DNA of 64,000 bases from Guadua angustifolia (GCA_036346375.1 CM070508.1:40816862-40880861), one strand, 5' to 3'; positions 42,638 through 54,918 are shown, counted from the stretch's first letter. The notes: generated by a model not told the origin, from the letters alone. A program made the numbers and translations.

Positions 42638-45337
42638 TGTCGGGACTCGAATATGCAAATCCGGACCCTCTGTGTATTCTGTGCTAGTCAAGGATCACGC
42701 TAGCACACACAGTCATTACAGGGTTGCACATCATAGACATACATCGATATAATAATAAATAGTGCAAACATTATATAAACTGCATTGTACGACCTTATGG
42801 TCACCTTACATAGATCAGCCACGCAGGGCTTACATTATCAGAGTAAATAAAAGATACAACAGAAAATAAATAAACTTCGTAGAAAACCCATCAATTTGCC
42901 ACAGGCAAATGACTGGGCTTGCTCCCAAGTTGTTCGGTTCTTCCACGTAGTCCTCCTCCCACGCTAGTGTGGACTCCTCCACTGGTGTTGTGATGAGAAG
43001 CAAGGGGGTGAGTACTCAAGGCACTCAACAAGTAATGCACAGAATGCAGTGCTATTACTATATGCAAGGCTTATTCCAAGGAATTGGTTTATTTGGTTCT
43101 TTTGCATCAAACAGCAGTCTTAAGTCAATATCTTATTTAGTTTAAAAGTAGTGAAACATTTATTAAGTAGTACTAAGTTCTTTAAACAGTTTTTCTCCAT
43201 AAAACTTGGCACACTGCCTTAACCAAATTATTTTCAACTTTGGCACACAGCTACCAACCCCACATTTTATTTTGGAAAAACTAACCCTTGACTGTAATCC
43301 CCGAGCAATGCCCAATACCGTAAACACGACTATTCGAATAGATTTCACACTCTGCAGAGGTTGTACACTTTACCCACAAACGCAAAAGTTATAGCCACTC
43401 AAAGATTTAAAATAAATTATAAATCAGATAAAAGAAAATTCGAATTAAATTATTTATTTTTCTACTGAAAAATCGATTTATTGCGTCAGCATGACATCAG
43501 CCAGTCCATAGACCTGGTCCACGGCTCGGGTCGGGTCCACCGTGGACTCGGTCCACCGCACAAAGCCAAGTCTGACATGTGAATCCCACTGGTGGCGTCA
43601 GCACTGACGTCACTGATGGCGTCAGCCGGCTGCCTCGAGATACGTACACAGACACGTGTCAGCATCTCGGCCGTCCCCAACCAACGGCTGGATCGATGCT
43701 CACGGCTCGGCTCTCAATGGTCCTCATGCACCCACGTGGCGAGTTCCAGGCCGTTCATTGAATCAATGGTCGGATTCACACACCCGCTCGGCTCGACGAC
43801 GCTTCGTTCTTCGTGCCACCACACATCACGCATCTAACGGCGCTTGTGAAATCATCGGCCGGATCATCGCTCACGGCTAGCGATGTTTCGGTTTACGCGC
43901 AGACATGCGGCAAAATCTTGATGATCCGTTTGGATCAACGGCCGAGATCCGGTCATAGCCTTAGTCAGCACGCACAAGCGTCCGCACGCGATTCAGCAAG
44001 GGCTCGGCACCATCTCGGCCGCACGTTCAAAAATGAACAGTGTCGATCAAACAACGTTACGGCTAACGGCCGATGCGTGGATGCATCTCAGCCGTGCATC
44101 TACAATCGAACGACTATAGCTACTCTACGCGACAACACTAGATCTCTACCGCTCAGATCTGATCCAACGGTACACGTTAATCGAGCTGTTTACTGTGCAA
44201 ACCTAGCGACATGGCACGATCCCAAGCGTTCACTGTTGGTCTAACGGCTAGGAACTACCAAAAGACCTACAACTAGATCAAATCCATGCCATTCATCCCA
44301 GATCCAACGGTTCAGATCTAATCTAAAGCTTTAACCAAAGATCTAATCTAAACCGTTCACAGAAAGATCTACGGCTACGATCTAATCTAGGCTAAACAGA
44401 GGAGAGGGCGACGTGGACTCACCGCAACGGTTGGATGGCGATCGAACGGTTGACGAAGCTCGGTGGTCGGCGAAGGCGTGCGGCGGTGTAGACTTGCCAG
44501 AGATGAAAACGATGACATGCCCGACGGAGTTGCAGAGCTTCCCCGGTGTGAAGAGCTGGCGCGTTCGACGCGTCTCACCAAGAGGGTTACTCCGGTGTCC
44601 TCGGTGACGATGGAGACACACCGGCAGCGACGGAACGAAGCAAAAACCTTAGCGGAGCGGTGCGGCAACTATGGCGAGCAATGGCGGGTGCTAGAGAGGG
44701 TCTCGGCGTGCGTGCAAGGAGTCAAAAGACGCGGCGTGAAGAGCTCTGCACGACTCACTAACCGACGCCTATAAAGGGCCTCGACGTGCACGCAAACACC
44801 GGTGAAATGAGCGGAAATGCTCTGCGGCGTTAACTCCGGTGATCCCGCGAGGAAGAAACGACGTGGCCCCATCGCTACCATCCGCGTGGACTCAAACGGA
44901 CGACCCACATCGCATGGCGACGTGGCGCTTTCACAACCGTTTGATCTGAAACGGACGACATGCGATCAGAGTTTCGGCGCGACTTCGCGGGCCGTCGACG
45001 CGATGGGCTGGCCGCACAGTGTTTTCGGCCCAACACTGTTTAGCCGATTTTTAAAACATTTCTGATTTAAAATAAATCAGACAAATAAACAAAGCCAAAA
45101 TAAATGGCAAGAATACCCAGAAAACTCCAAAAAAATTCTAGAAAATATTTTGGAACATTCTAAACACAAATAAAAATATTTCCAATAAAACTTTGCATAA
45201 ACTTTCACATTATTTTAATTGACTTCAAGAATGACCATATTTAAATAAATCCAAATAAATTCCAATAAATTTCCATAAATTCTGAAAAATTAAAATAACT
45301 CCAAAAATTTAAATTGAGCAAATTGTAGGGTGTTACA
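42638..45337 (-). repeat. 3' LTR of element B (carries internal deletion)
   Basis: 2,700 bp. It aligns with 51141-54918 except that a segment equivalent to 51881-52999 is absent: the text passes from TTTACCCACAA directly to GCAAAAGTTATAG at 43379-43382. Open frames shared by both LTRs near 44380-44770 and 53970-54360 are LTR sequence with no known domain. Confidence 0.92.
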
Positions 45338-45356
45338 AACCACCCCCCTTTAACCG
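45338..45356 (-). other. Polypurine tract of element B
   Basis: On the minus strand TTAAAGGGGGGTGGTT lies immediately before the LTR start TGTAACACC. Confidence 0.88.
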
Positions 45357-45424
45357 AATCTCATCCCCGAGATTCAGGGCTAACTACAGAATAGGTTAGG
45401 AAACTCCTTCTTCAGATCTTCTTC

Positions 45425-45883
45425 TCATTCCCATGTTTCTTCATTTTCCGAGTGATTGCTCCACTGGACTCTGCAGAAGCGCGTTGACTTGTTCCTTGTT
45501 TCTCTATCCATTGTGTCTAAGATCTTCACGGGATGCTCTTTATAAGTCAAATCTTCTTGTAGCTCGATTGCTTCCAAAGATGTTTGCTCTTCTGGTACTC
45601 GAAGGCATTTCTTCAATTGTGATACATGAAATACATCATGTTCCCCGGCTAGTGACTGCGGCAGCTCCAGTTGGTATGCAACTTCACCTCTGCGGCTCAA
45701 GATCTTGAATGGTTCGACATATCTAGGTGCGAGCTTCCCTTTTGCGTGGAACCTCCTGACCCCTTTTAGTGGCGTGACTCTGAGATATACAACATCTTCA
45801 GGTTCAAAGTTTAAGTCCTTGCGATGATTGTCGGCATAACTCTTCTGCCTTGATTGAGCAATCTTCAATCTTTCTCGGATCAT
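45425..45883 (-). pseudogene. pol: Integrase C-terminal domain and chromodomain of element B
   Basis: A 152-codon frame. Residues 1-90 form the integrase C-terminal domain, with SRQKSYADNHRKDLNFEPED, GKLAPRYVEPFKIL and HDVFHVSQLKKCLRVP. Residues about 113-152 are a chromodomain: VKILDTMDRETRNKSTRF, VQWSNHSENEETWE. A TGA follows ETWE where related elements continue with EEDL, trimming the very end. The chromodomain is thought to bind modified histone H3 and guide insertion. Confidence 0.87.
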
Positions 45884-46705
45884 AGCGATCTATTCTTTTG
45901 CTTGCTGAAGAATATTTGGTCCAAAAACATGTCATTCACCGGTCTCATTCCAATTCAAAGGTGTTCGACAGGATCGACCATACAGAGCTTCAAATGGAGA
46001 CGTCTATAAACTTACCTGATAACTGTTATTGTAACTGAATTCAACATAGGGCAGACACTTGTCCCAAGAAGTAGAATATTCTAAAGCACAAGCTCTTAGC
46101 ATATCTTCCAATATCTGGTTAACTCTCTCGGTTTGACCATCCGTCTGCGGATGATATGCAGTGCTGAAATTCAAACGGGTCCCCATTGCCTCATGTAGTT
46201 TACCCCAAAATCTTGAAGTAAACTGAGTACCCCTATCCGATACTATTTTCTTAGGTACTCCATGCAAACAAACAATTCTTGCCATGTATAATTCTGCTAA
46301 CCGATCTCCTGAATAAGTGGTCTTTACCGGTATGAAATGTGCAACCTTGGTTAATCGATCCACTATAACCCATATGGAATCATATCTACTCTGAATTTTG
46401 GGTAATCCAGTTATGAAATCCATACCGATCTCTTCCCATTTCCATTCAGGTATCTTCAAGGGTTGTAGTAGTCCTGCTGGCCTTTGATGCATAGCTTTGA
46501 CTCGTTGACATATGTCACATAATGCAACATATTACACCACTTCCCGCTTCATGCTTGGCCACCAGAATCTTTCCTTCAGATCTTTATACATTTTTGTACT
46601 TCCTGGATGGATTGAATATTTGGAGTCATGAGCTTCCTCCAAAATTAGCTGTTTCAGTTCCTTTTTGTTTGGCACACAGATGCGTCCTTTAAACCACATT
46701 GTGCC
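45884..46705 (-). pseudogene. pol: Integrase zinc module and catalytic core of element B
   Basis: The core frame (46004-46492) holds Asp in GMDFITGLP, Asp in VSDRGTQF and Glu in DGQTERVN: a complete DDE set. The zinc module lies upstream (46500-46705), with a stop near 46535 in the stretch normally reading VAxCDVCQR. Another stop follows SYNNSYQVSL at 46004. Apart from these stops the frame is preserved. Confidence 0.85.
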
Positions 46706-47350
46706 CTATTCATCTAGCTTGAAATCCTTTGCCTTGCCCTTATCCATCTTGGACTTGATTCTTTTGGTTTTGTCGTCATCTTTTTGCCCTTCCCTGATTT
46801 GATCTTCTAGGGTAGGTTTTACTTCCAAGGTAGCCAAAAATCCTTCTGGCACCGCTTCCAACCTCAATTTCTGGAGATCCTTACACAACTCATTATGACT
46901 TGACTCCAACAACATGTTCACACTGTGGCTCTTCCTGCTCATGGCATCTGCCACAATGTTGGCTTTACCAGGATGGTAGTGAATTCCAATATTGTAGTCC
47001 TTAATTAACTCTAACCACTTTCTTTGCCTCATATTTAAGTCAGCTTGTGTGAAGATATACTTGAGACATTTGTGATCCGTATATACTTCACATCTGTTTC
47101 CAATGAGATAGTGATGCCATATTTTCAGGGCATGCACTACAGCTGCCAACTCTAGGTCATGAGTCGGATATTTCTCCTCATGTGGCCTTAACTGCCTAGA
47201 TGCATATGCAACTACTTTTCTATTTTGCATCAATACACATCTTAGTCCTTGACGTGATGCATTGCAATAGATGTCGAAGCTTTCTTGAACGTCAGGTAAA
47301 ACCAGTAGCAGTGTTGATGTCAACCGTTTCTTCAACTCCTAAAAACTCTT
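46706..47350 (-). pseudogene. pol: RNase H and linker of element B
   Basis: The 209-codon frame starts in the RNase H (FDIYCNASRQGLRCVLMQN, where Asn replaces the usual catalytic Asp of YCDAS). It continues with VAYASRQLRPHEEKYPTHD and EVYTDHKCLKYIFTQADL, then GIHYHPGKANIVADAMSRKS and an acidic/basic linker. A short loss near 47340-47360 shifts the frame from the RT part. RNase H activity is doubtful because of the Asn. Confidence 0.85.
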
Positions 47351-47351
47351 T

Positions 47352-48422
47352 TCACAATCCGGTGTTCTTTTCCTTTTTCAACAATTGCGTAAGGGGTCTC
47401 GCAATTGTAGAGAATCCTTCGATAAATCGACGGTAATATCCCACCATTCCAAGGAAACTACGGATTTGAGTTACCGTTTTTGCTTGTTCCCAATGTAATA
47501 CTGCTTCCACTTTCTTTGGATCCACTACAACTCCTTCTGCAATCATTATGTGTCCAAGAAATTTAACCTTATTTTTCCAGAAATCACATTTGCTGAATTT
47601 AGCAAACAACTGTTGCTCCCTCAACTTCTTGAGAACTAGCCTTAAATGTTCAGCTTGTTCTTCCTCCGTCTTAGAATAGATGAGAATATCATCTATAAAC
47701 ACAACAACGAACTTATCCAGATATTCCATAAAAACCTTATTCATCAGGTTCATGAAATACGCTGGTGCATTCATCAAGCCTAAAGACATGACTGTGAACT
47801 CATAATGCCCATATCTTGACGAAAATGCAGTCTTAGGTATATCCTCAGATCAGATCTTCAACTGATGGTATCCCGATCGAAGGTCGATCTTAGAGAAAAC
47901 TCCTGCTCCTCTCAACTGATCAAAAAGGTCATCGATCCTCGGTAGCGGATACTTATTCTTTATCGTCACATCATTGAGTGCACGATAGTCTATACACATT
48001 CTAAAACTCCCGTCCTTCTTCTTAACAAACAAGACAGGCGCTCCCCATGGCGATGAACTAGGTCTAATAAAACCTTTCTCCAACAGTTCTTCAATTTGTT
48101 TCTTCATCTCCACCAATTCGTCAGTAGACATCCGATAGGGTCTCTTAGCTATTGGAGCTGTTCCTGGTACCAATTCTATAACGAACTCGATATCCCTATC
48201 TGGTGGCATTCCAGGTAAATCCTCCGTAAAAACATCCGGATATTCACTGACAACTGGAACATCCTCTAAATTGATGGTCTTCATGCTGTTGACCATCAAC
48301 TGTCCATCCCGCACTGCTGTTGCTTCAAACTCAACTCTTCTTCCTTCTGGACTCTCGACTGATATGACTCTTCGTCCACAGTCCAACACAGCCTGGTGCT
48401 TAGTTAGCCAATCCATTCCCAA
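47352..48422 (-). pseudogene. pol: Reverse transcriptase of element B
   Basis: Two frames in the same phase, split by a TGA near 47848 (QLKI then SEDIPKTAF). The upstream part (47850-48422) has GMDWLTKHQAVLDCG (protease end) and IRPSSSPWGAPVLFVKKKD, then IDYRALNDVTIKNKYPLP. The downstream part (47352-47789) carries the catalytic FVVVFIDDILIYSK and the VKFLGHIMIAEGV thumb motif. RT residues are intact apart from the stop. Confidence 0.88.
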
Positions 48423-48938
48423 GATAACATCTAGGGTTTGGGTATTAAGGATAATTAAGTCCGCTAGGAACTCTACTCCATTAATTATTAGTCTTACCCC
48501 AGAACATCCTACTTTAGATCGGAGTTCTCATCCAGGGGATTGGACTACAAGCACACATTTAAGATTCACAATCTCCAAATTATTTTGAATAGCAAAATCT
48601 TGAGAAATAAAGGAATGTGAAGCTCCATAGTCAAATAAAACAGTAGCTGGTACTGACTTTACTAGGAACTTACCCAGTACAACGTCCGTTGCATTCTGGA
48701 CTTCATCCGCGGTGATATGGTTCACTCGGCCTCGTGCAGTTGCTTGAGACGGAGTTGCCGATGATGTTGCTCCGCGGTTCACATTCGGCGCTGGAGTCCT
48801 TGCAGGTGTGTTCCCCAAGTTAAAACAAACTGGGGTGACACCTCCCTTCTTAGGATAGTTGTTGGCGAAGTGCCCCAACTCGTTGCAATGATAGCAACGC
48901 CTCCCTGCTGCCTGCGAGTTTCCTCTAGACTGTATCAC
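48423..48938 (-). pseudogene. pol: Zinc knuckle and protease of element B
   Basis: The knuckle reads CYHCNELGHFANNY, so the fourth zinc ligand is Tyr rather than Cys, a one-base change from the CCHC of element A. The protease active-site segment reads LFDYGASHSFISQDF, again with Tyr after the catalytic Asp. The frame stops near 48528 (after VLVVQSPG) and is resumed by the RT frame at 48422. Confidence 0.85.
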
Positions 48939-48999
48939 TATTCTGACTGGAGTTTGAATATTTTGGCCCCTGGATGAATTGCTGACAGTGGTGCCCTGT

Positions 49000-49858
49000 C
49001 GTTGCTGCTGGGCTGGAATTGGACGAACTGTTGAGGTGGCGTTCTCTGCCTTTGGTGGCTCTGACGACCTCCTTGTTGTGCCATTCTGCGCTTCCGGTTG
49101 TCATCCAACTCTCAGCGCTTGTCTTCCAAAATAAGAGCTTTGTTAACCAGCTCTTGAAAATCCGGGAATGTGTGGGTTATCAGTCCCACCTGCAGTCCTG
49201 TATTCAATCCCTTCATATAACGGGATTGTCTGGCCTTGTCAGTCGCTACGTCCTCAGGTGCGTAGCGTGCCAGCTGAGTGAACTTATTCAAGTAATCGAC
49301 CACTGATTGGCCTCCCTGCTTGAGGTTTCTAAACTCCTCCTTTTTGAGATCCATGATACCCTCTGGTACGTGGTATTGACGGAAAGCTCTTGTGAACTCC
49401 TCCTAGGTGATACTCTGGGGATCCTCGTGCGAAGCACATAAGTTTTCCCACCACTCTGCGGTGGTCCCCTCTAGCTGATGAGAGGCATACAGTACCCTCT
49501 CATTTCCTACACACTGAGTTATGTGTAGCTTCCTCTCGATAGTTCTCAGCCAATCATCCGCTACTAATGGATTGGCATTGCCCGAGAACGTGGGTGGACG
49601 AGTCCTCATGAACTCTGACAGTCTTGAGTAGGGGTGTGGTCCATGGTTACCCCCTTGATGAGCATTCGCAGTAGCATGATTGGAAATCTGCTGCATCGTC
49701 TGCATCATCGTGCTCATGAGTTGGGTTTGGGCAGCTAAGAAAGCTCCCAAATTCTGTAGATCAACTTGCGGCGGTTGAGGAATAGGGTCCTCATTCTGGT
49801 TTCGTGCCTGGTTGGCACCACTTCCACTGGCTCCAACATTGCCGCGAGTCCTCACCAT
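49000..49858 (-). pseudogene. gag: gag of element B
   Basis: It starts at the ATG at 49858 (MVRTRGNVGAS), directly after an acceptor-like TTTCAACAG. LGAFLAAQTQLMSTMMQTMQ, FSGNANPLVADDWLRTIERK and LEGTTAEWWENLCASHED form the Gag core. A stop at 49403 (after DPQSIT) is followed by continuing sequence (FRNLKQGGQSVVDYLNKFTQ, 49354-49112). It then runs into the knuckle. The frame is mostly preserved with two or three stops. Confidence 0.87.
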
Positions 49859-50110
49859 CTGTTGAAAGCTTCCAAGGTTAAGAAAAGAAGAAGAGAGCAT
49901 AGACAAGTAAAGGAACTTGTAAAGGGGAAACAGGTGTAACTCAAATTTATTAAGCAACTTTATTAATTTAGTAAAATAGTATGGTTGCTTACAAGTGTCT
50001 AAGGGCAATGCAACACATACTTAGACACTCACAAACAAAAGCAGATAAACAAACATTAAGACTCATAACGTCTCACACCTAGTGGCGACTCAAAAACAAA
50101 AAGACGCGAC
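49859..50110 (-). other. Possible intron between leader gene and gag, element B
   Basis: On the minus strand a donor-like CTAG/GTGTGAGAC occurs near 50080, followed by T-rich sequence and ending TTTCAACAG just before the gag ATG. Length and composition suit a plant intron. The leader gene start also follows an acceptor-like TTTTGGTAG, so alternative splicing could choose leader gene or gag. This is inference. Confidence 0.4.
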
Positions 50111-50923
50111 TCAAACACTTGAGTCTCGACACAACACTAGACTCGACTCGACTCGATCACCCATCGAGCCAACCCGGCTGCAGCTCCCTCGGAGTGTACA
50201 CCGGCGGGTGCTCCGGCATCGAGGCGAACTGGTCCTGGTGACCACCCCCTTTTGCCACTGCTGGCGCTGAGGAGTCCTGCCCCTCCTGCTCAACCTCTTG
50301 GTCCAGAACCGGCTCCTCTGGCTCAGGCACCAGCTCTTAAGGGTCCTCCTCCTCGTCGAGCTCCAACTCGACCCCTGGCAGCCCGGCGTAGAGCGCGTCC
50401 TCCAACTCCGTGATCTGTGGAAAAGCGAAAGCCTTGGTCTCCTGCAGGGTCCTCTCCACTGCCTCCATGGCAGTGTAGACAAACTGTAGCTCCTGAACAG
50501 TCTGATCCATCACCTGCTCCTGAGCAGCTGAAAATCGTGCAAGGTGCACGACTGCTGCATCACCCTCCAGGTGAAGCTGTCCTCTGGAGCTCCTCCCTCC
50601 TGCGGGTGTAGACGGAACACAGTGTCTCGTAGCTCACCGGCGTACGCCTGACTGATCCTCCTCAGAGCCAGGCGCGCAGACTCCTGTATCCCAGCCTCAA
50701 AAGTAGCTCTCCGGACTGAAATGTTGAACGGTTGACTGGCTCCAGCGTGCTCCCGAGCGTAGACTGTGATCGTCGTCACCAAACCTCTGAAACTACCGTT
50801 GACCGCCCAGGTGCGACCACGGTAAATAGGTCTGTCAAACCCTCCAAGAACCTAGAGCATCCTCCATAGTTTCGCCGCGTAGCCACCAGCCTGCTCACCG
50901 AAGGTATGGATCCTCCTCACCAT
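50111..50923 (-). pseudogene. Leader gene between PBS and gag of element B
   Basis: It starts ATGGTGAGGAGG at 50923. The first part (to about 50600) is Arg/Ala-rich and reads REHAGASQPFNISVRRATFE, then SARLALRRISQAYAGELRDT; its Ala/Arg helix pattern is reminiscent of double-stranded RNA-binding modules, which is only a guess. After a one-base frame change the second part reads HLARFSAAQEQVMDQTVQEL, a probable coiled coil, and an acidic ELDEEEDP stretch. A TAG sits after LWRML and another stop after EEEDP. A homologous piece lies at 1-222. Element A has no counterpart. I do not know the function. Confidence 0.65.
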
Positions 50924-51124
50924 CTACCAAAACAACTTTGGTCAGACCTCAATTTTAAAATAAACAGAGAATAATATTAAGAATTCAGCATAGATATGAA
51001 GTAAGAGAGAAAAGATAAGTCGAGATCTTATTGGCATTCTTGCTCAAATTGTTTAAACTTTAGAAAATAGTTTTATCCCCCCGGACACAGCCAACCTACT
51101 AGGGTCAAGACCTACAGTTAGCCT

Positions 51125-51136
51125 GCTCTGATACCA
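51125..51136 (-). other. Primer binding site of element B (tRNA-iMet)
   Basis: GCTCTGATACCA on the plus strand is TGGTATCAGAGC on the minus strand, four bases from the LTR end at 51141. Confidence 0.92.
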
Positions 51137-51140
51137 CCTC

Positions 51141-54100
51141 TGTCGGGACCTAAATATGCAAATCCGGACCCTTTGTGTATTCTGTGCTACTCCAGGATCA
51201 CGCTAGCACACAGTCATTGCAAGATTGCACATCACAGACATACAACGATATAATAATAAATAGTGCAAACTTTATATAAACTGCATTGTACGACCTTATG
51301 GTCACCTTACATAGATCAGCCACGCAGGGCTTACATTATTAGAGTAAATAAAAGTTACAGCAGAAAACAAATAAACTTCAAAGAAAACCCATCAATTTGC
51401 CACAGGCAAATGACTGGGCTTGCTCCCTAGTTGTCCGGTTCTTCCACGTAGTCCTCCTCCCACGCTGGCGTGGACTCCTCCACTGGTGTTGTGATGAGAA
51501 GCAAGGGGGTGAGTACTCAAGGCACTCAACAAGTAATGCACAGAATGCAGTGCTATTACTATATGCAAGGATTATTCCAAGGAATTGGTTTATTTGGTTC
51601 TTTTGCATCAAACAACATTTTTAAGTCAATATCTTATTTAGTTTAAAAGCAGTGAAACATTTATTAAGTAGTACTAAGTTCTTTAAACAGTTTTTCTACA
51701 TAAAACTTGGCAAACAGCCTTAACCAATTTATTTTCATCTTTGGCACACAGCCACCAACTCCACATTTTATTTTGGAAAAATTAACCCTTGACTGTAATC
51801 CCCGAGCAATGCCCAATACTGTGAACACGACTATTCGAATAGATTTTACACTCTGTAGAGGTTGTACACTTTACCCACAAGATACAGCCGCTCACCACAC
51901 AGGTGATTGTCCATAACAAAGTCTTTCAGGAACCTCTACCTTAACCAAAGAACCTCTCCGGTATAGCCCTCACTATCACTCCCCTCACACAGAGCCGAAG
52001 TATAGGACCGGCCAACACCGTTGGATGGGCACCAAGCCGTAGCACAGGTACGCTCCCCCGTACAAATACACCCCTATGTATTGTCACCTTGAGGTATCAG
52101 AGGAAAGATATCAGAACCCTAATCAAATAGGTCTGTTCCATACCAGACATGTGGTTGTATGGATGACTCAGGTCAAAGGCTTGCAAGGTGAAGTCCTTAA
52201 CTGACCAAGGCAAGACTTCCATCTCGCAACAGTGGCACACAGCCCATTGTGGCACATAGCCTCACTACGCTCATCAACCTATTGCCACACAGGTCCACTA
52301 AGCACAAAGCCTCCTGCCACTTGCCCCAATCTAAATCATTTCCCACCCCGTTGATTATTGTGCAACATATGCCAACAATAACTCAACCTCGATTCAGAAC
52401 CACACATGTCTCTGTACCACAATTTCATCACATGGCAACATCACACCACTTTCGAAATACATTCAATATATCATTAGTCAATATTATGGCATTTCTCCAA
52501 AGATTGTTCATAACACGTTGCAGGGCTAAGCATCTAGTCACGGTCTAGCCTCCCGTGTTGGCATCATACAAATATCCAACAATTACAACCAATTTCTAGG
52601 GCGACAATCATTTCAAGGCATTCAAATAATAATTCAAGGTGGCATTAACAAAATGGGTTGAATAGCTACATTACCCAAATTAATTTAAATTCATTTTTAC
52701 TTAACTTAGCATGCATAATTTCAAAGCAAAATACATTTAAAAAAACTGGGATAAAAAATGGTCAAAGCATCACATGCCTTCAAAAAGTTGCTGGTCGTGT
52801 TCCAAAGCTTGGTCTTGAACGACGAACTCTTCCTCGAACCTCCCGGCAAATTAGCGTCTACGCGTAAAAATAACATATGCAATAAATAACTAAAACAGTA
52901 GACTATTTGTCTTGAAAAATTCGAATAAAATCCACCGTTAAAAAGACCACAATTTTACAAATTTTTAGAGACTAGAATCACCTCAATCGAAGTTCAAATG
53001 CAAAAGTTATAGCCTCTCAAAGATTTAAAATAAATTATAAATCAGATAAAAGAAAATTCGAATTAAACTATTTATTTTTCTACTGAAAAATCGATTTATT
53101 GCATCAGCCGGTCCATAGACCTGGTCCACGGCTCAGGTCGGGTCCACCGTGGACTCGGTGCACCGCACAATGCCAAGTCTAACACGTGGGTCCCACTGAT
53201 GACGTTAGCCGGCTGCCTCGAGATACGTACACAGACACGTGTTAGCATCTCGGCTGTCCCCAACCAATGGCTGGATCGACGCTCACGGCTTGGCTCTCAA
53301 TGGTCCTCACGCACCCACGTGGCGAGATCCAGGCCGTTCATTGAATCAATGGTCGGATCCACACGCCCGCTCGACTCGACGATGCTTCGTTCTTCGTGCC
53401 ACCATGCGTCACGCATCCAACGGTGCTCGCGAAATCAACGGCCGAATCAACGCACACGGCTATCGATGTTTCGGTTTACGCGTAGACACACGGTAGAATA
53501 TTGTCGGTCCGTTTGGATCAACGGCCGAGATCCGGTCATAGCCTCAATCAGCACGCACACGCGTCCGCACGCAGTTCGGTGAGGGCTCGGCACCATCTCG
53601 GCCCACGTTCAAAAATGAACAGTGCCGATCAAACTACGTTACGGCTAACGACCGACGCGTGGATGCATATCAGCCGTGCATCAACAATCGAACGGCTACG
53701 GCTACTTTACGCGACAACACTAGATCTCTACCGCTCAGATCCGACCCAACGATGCACGTTAATCAAGCTGTTTACTGTGCAAACCTAGCGACGTGGCACG
53801 ATCCCAAGCGTTCACTGTAGATCTAACGGCTAGGAACTACCAAAAGACCTACAACTAGATCTAATCCATGCCGTTCATCCCAGATCCAACGGTTCAGATC
53901 TAATCTAAAGCTCTAAACAAAGATCTAATCTAAACCGTTCACAGAAAGATCTATGGCTATGATCTAATCTAGGCTAAACAGAGGAGAGGGCGACGTGGAC
54001 TCACCGCAACGGCTGGATGGCGATCGAACGGTTGATGAAGCTCGGTGGTCGGCGAAGGCGTGCGGCGGTGCAGACTTGCCAGAGACGAAAACGACGACAA

Positions 54101-54918
54101 GCCCGACGGAGTTGCAGAGCTTCCCCGGTGTGAAGAGCTGGCGCGTTCAACGCGTCTCACCGAGAGGGTTACTCCGGTGTCCTCGGTGACGACGAAGACA
54201 CACCGGCGGCGACGGAACGAGGCAAAAACCTCAGTGGAGCGGTGCGGCAACTACGGCGAGCAACGGCGGGCGCTAGAGAGGGTCTCAGCGTGCGTGCAAG
54301 GAGTCAAAAGACGCGGCATGAAGAGCTTTGCACGACGCACTAACCGACACCTATAAAGGGCCTCGACGTGCACGCAAACAGCGGCGAAATGAGCGGAAAC
54401 ACTCGGTGGTGTTAACTCCGGTGATCCCGTGAGGAAGAAACGACGTGGCCCCATCCCTGCCGTCCGCGTGGACTCAAATGGACGACCCACATCGCATGGC
54501 GACACGGCGCTTTCACAACCGTTCGATCGGAAACGGACGGCATGCCATCAGGGTTTCGGCGCGGCTGCGCGGGCCGTCGACGAGATGGGCTAGCCGTACA
54601 GTGTTTTTGGCCCAACACTGTCTAGCCGATTTTTAAAACATTTCCAATTTAAAATAAATCAGATAAATAAATAAAGCCAAAATAAATAGCAAAAATACCC
54701 GAAAAAATCCAGAAAAATTCTAGAAAATATTTTGGAACATTCTAAACTCAAATAAAATATTTCCAATAAATCTTTGCATAAACTTTCACATTATTTTAAT
54801 TGACTTCAAGAATGACCATATTTAAATAAATCCAAATAAATTCTAATAAATTTGCAGAAATTCTCAAAAATTAAAATAACTCCAAAAATTTAAATTGAGC
54901 AAATTTTAGGGTGTTACA
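51141..54918 (-). repeat. 5' LTR of element B
   Basis: 3,778 bp, the full-length form. It includes 51881-52999, absent from the 3' LTR. That segment is ancestral: around 52130 it matches part of the element A LTR (GGTATGGGACAGACC in A, on the other strand here). The terminus TGTTACA at 54918 is followed by the target copy GCCGG. Confidence 0.92.

Larger units (their letters stand above)
42638..54918 (-). mobile_element. Element B: Tekay/Del-type chromovirus with leader gene, 12.3 kb
   Basis: LTRs at 42638-45337 and 51141-54918; on the minus strand they start TGTAACACCC and end GTCCCGACA. Target duplication GCCAG/GCCGG (42633-42637 and 54919-54923) within D1 pol. The order on the minus strand is 5' LTR, iMet primer binding site, leader gene, gag, protease, RT, RNase H, integrase, chromodomain, polypurine tract, 3' LTR. 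The family is that of elements A and C. Several nonsense codons and a few frameshifts inactivate it. The 3' LTR has lost about 1.1 kb relative to the 5' LTR. Confidence 0.92.

Noticed and set aside
44382..44774. Paired open frames in the element B LTR, repeated at 53969-54356
   Set aside because: LTR duplicates; frames on both strands overlap fully and match no family I know.
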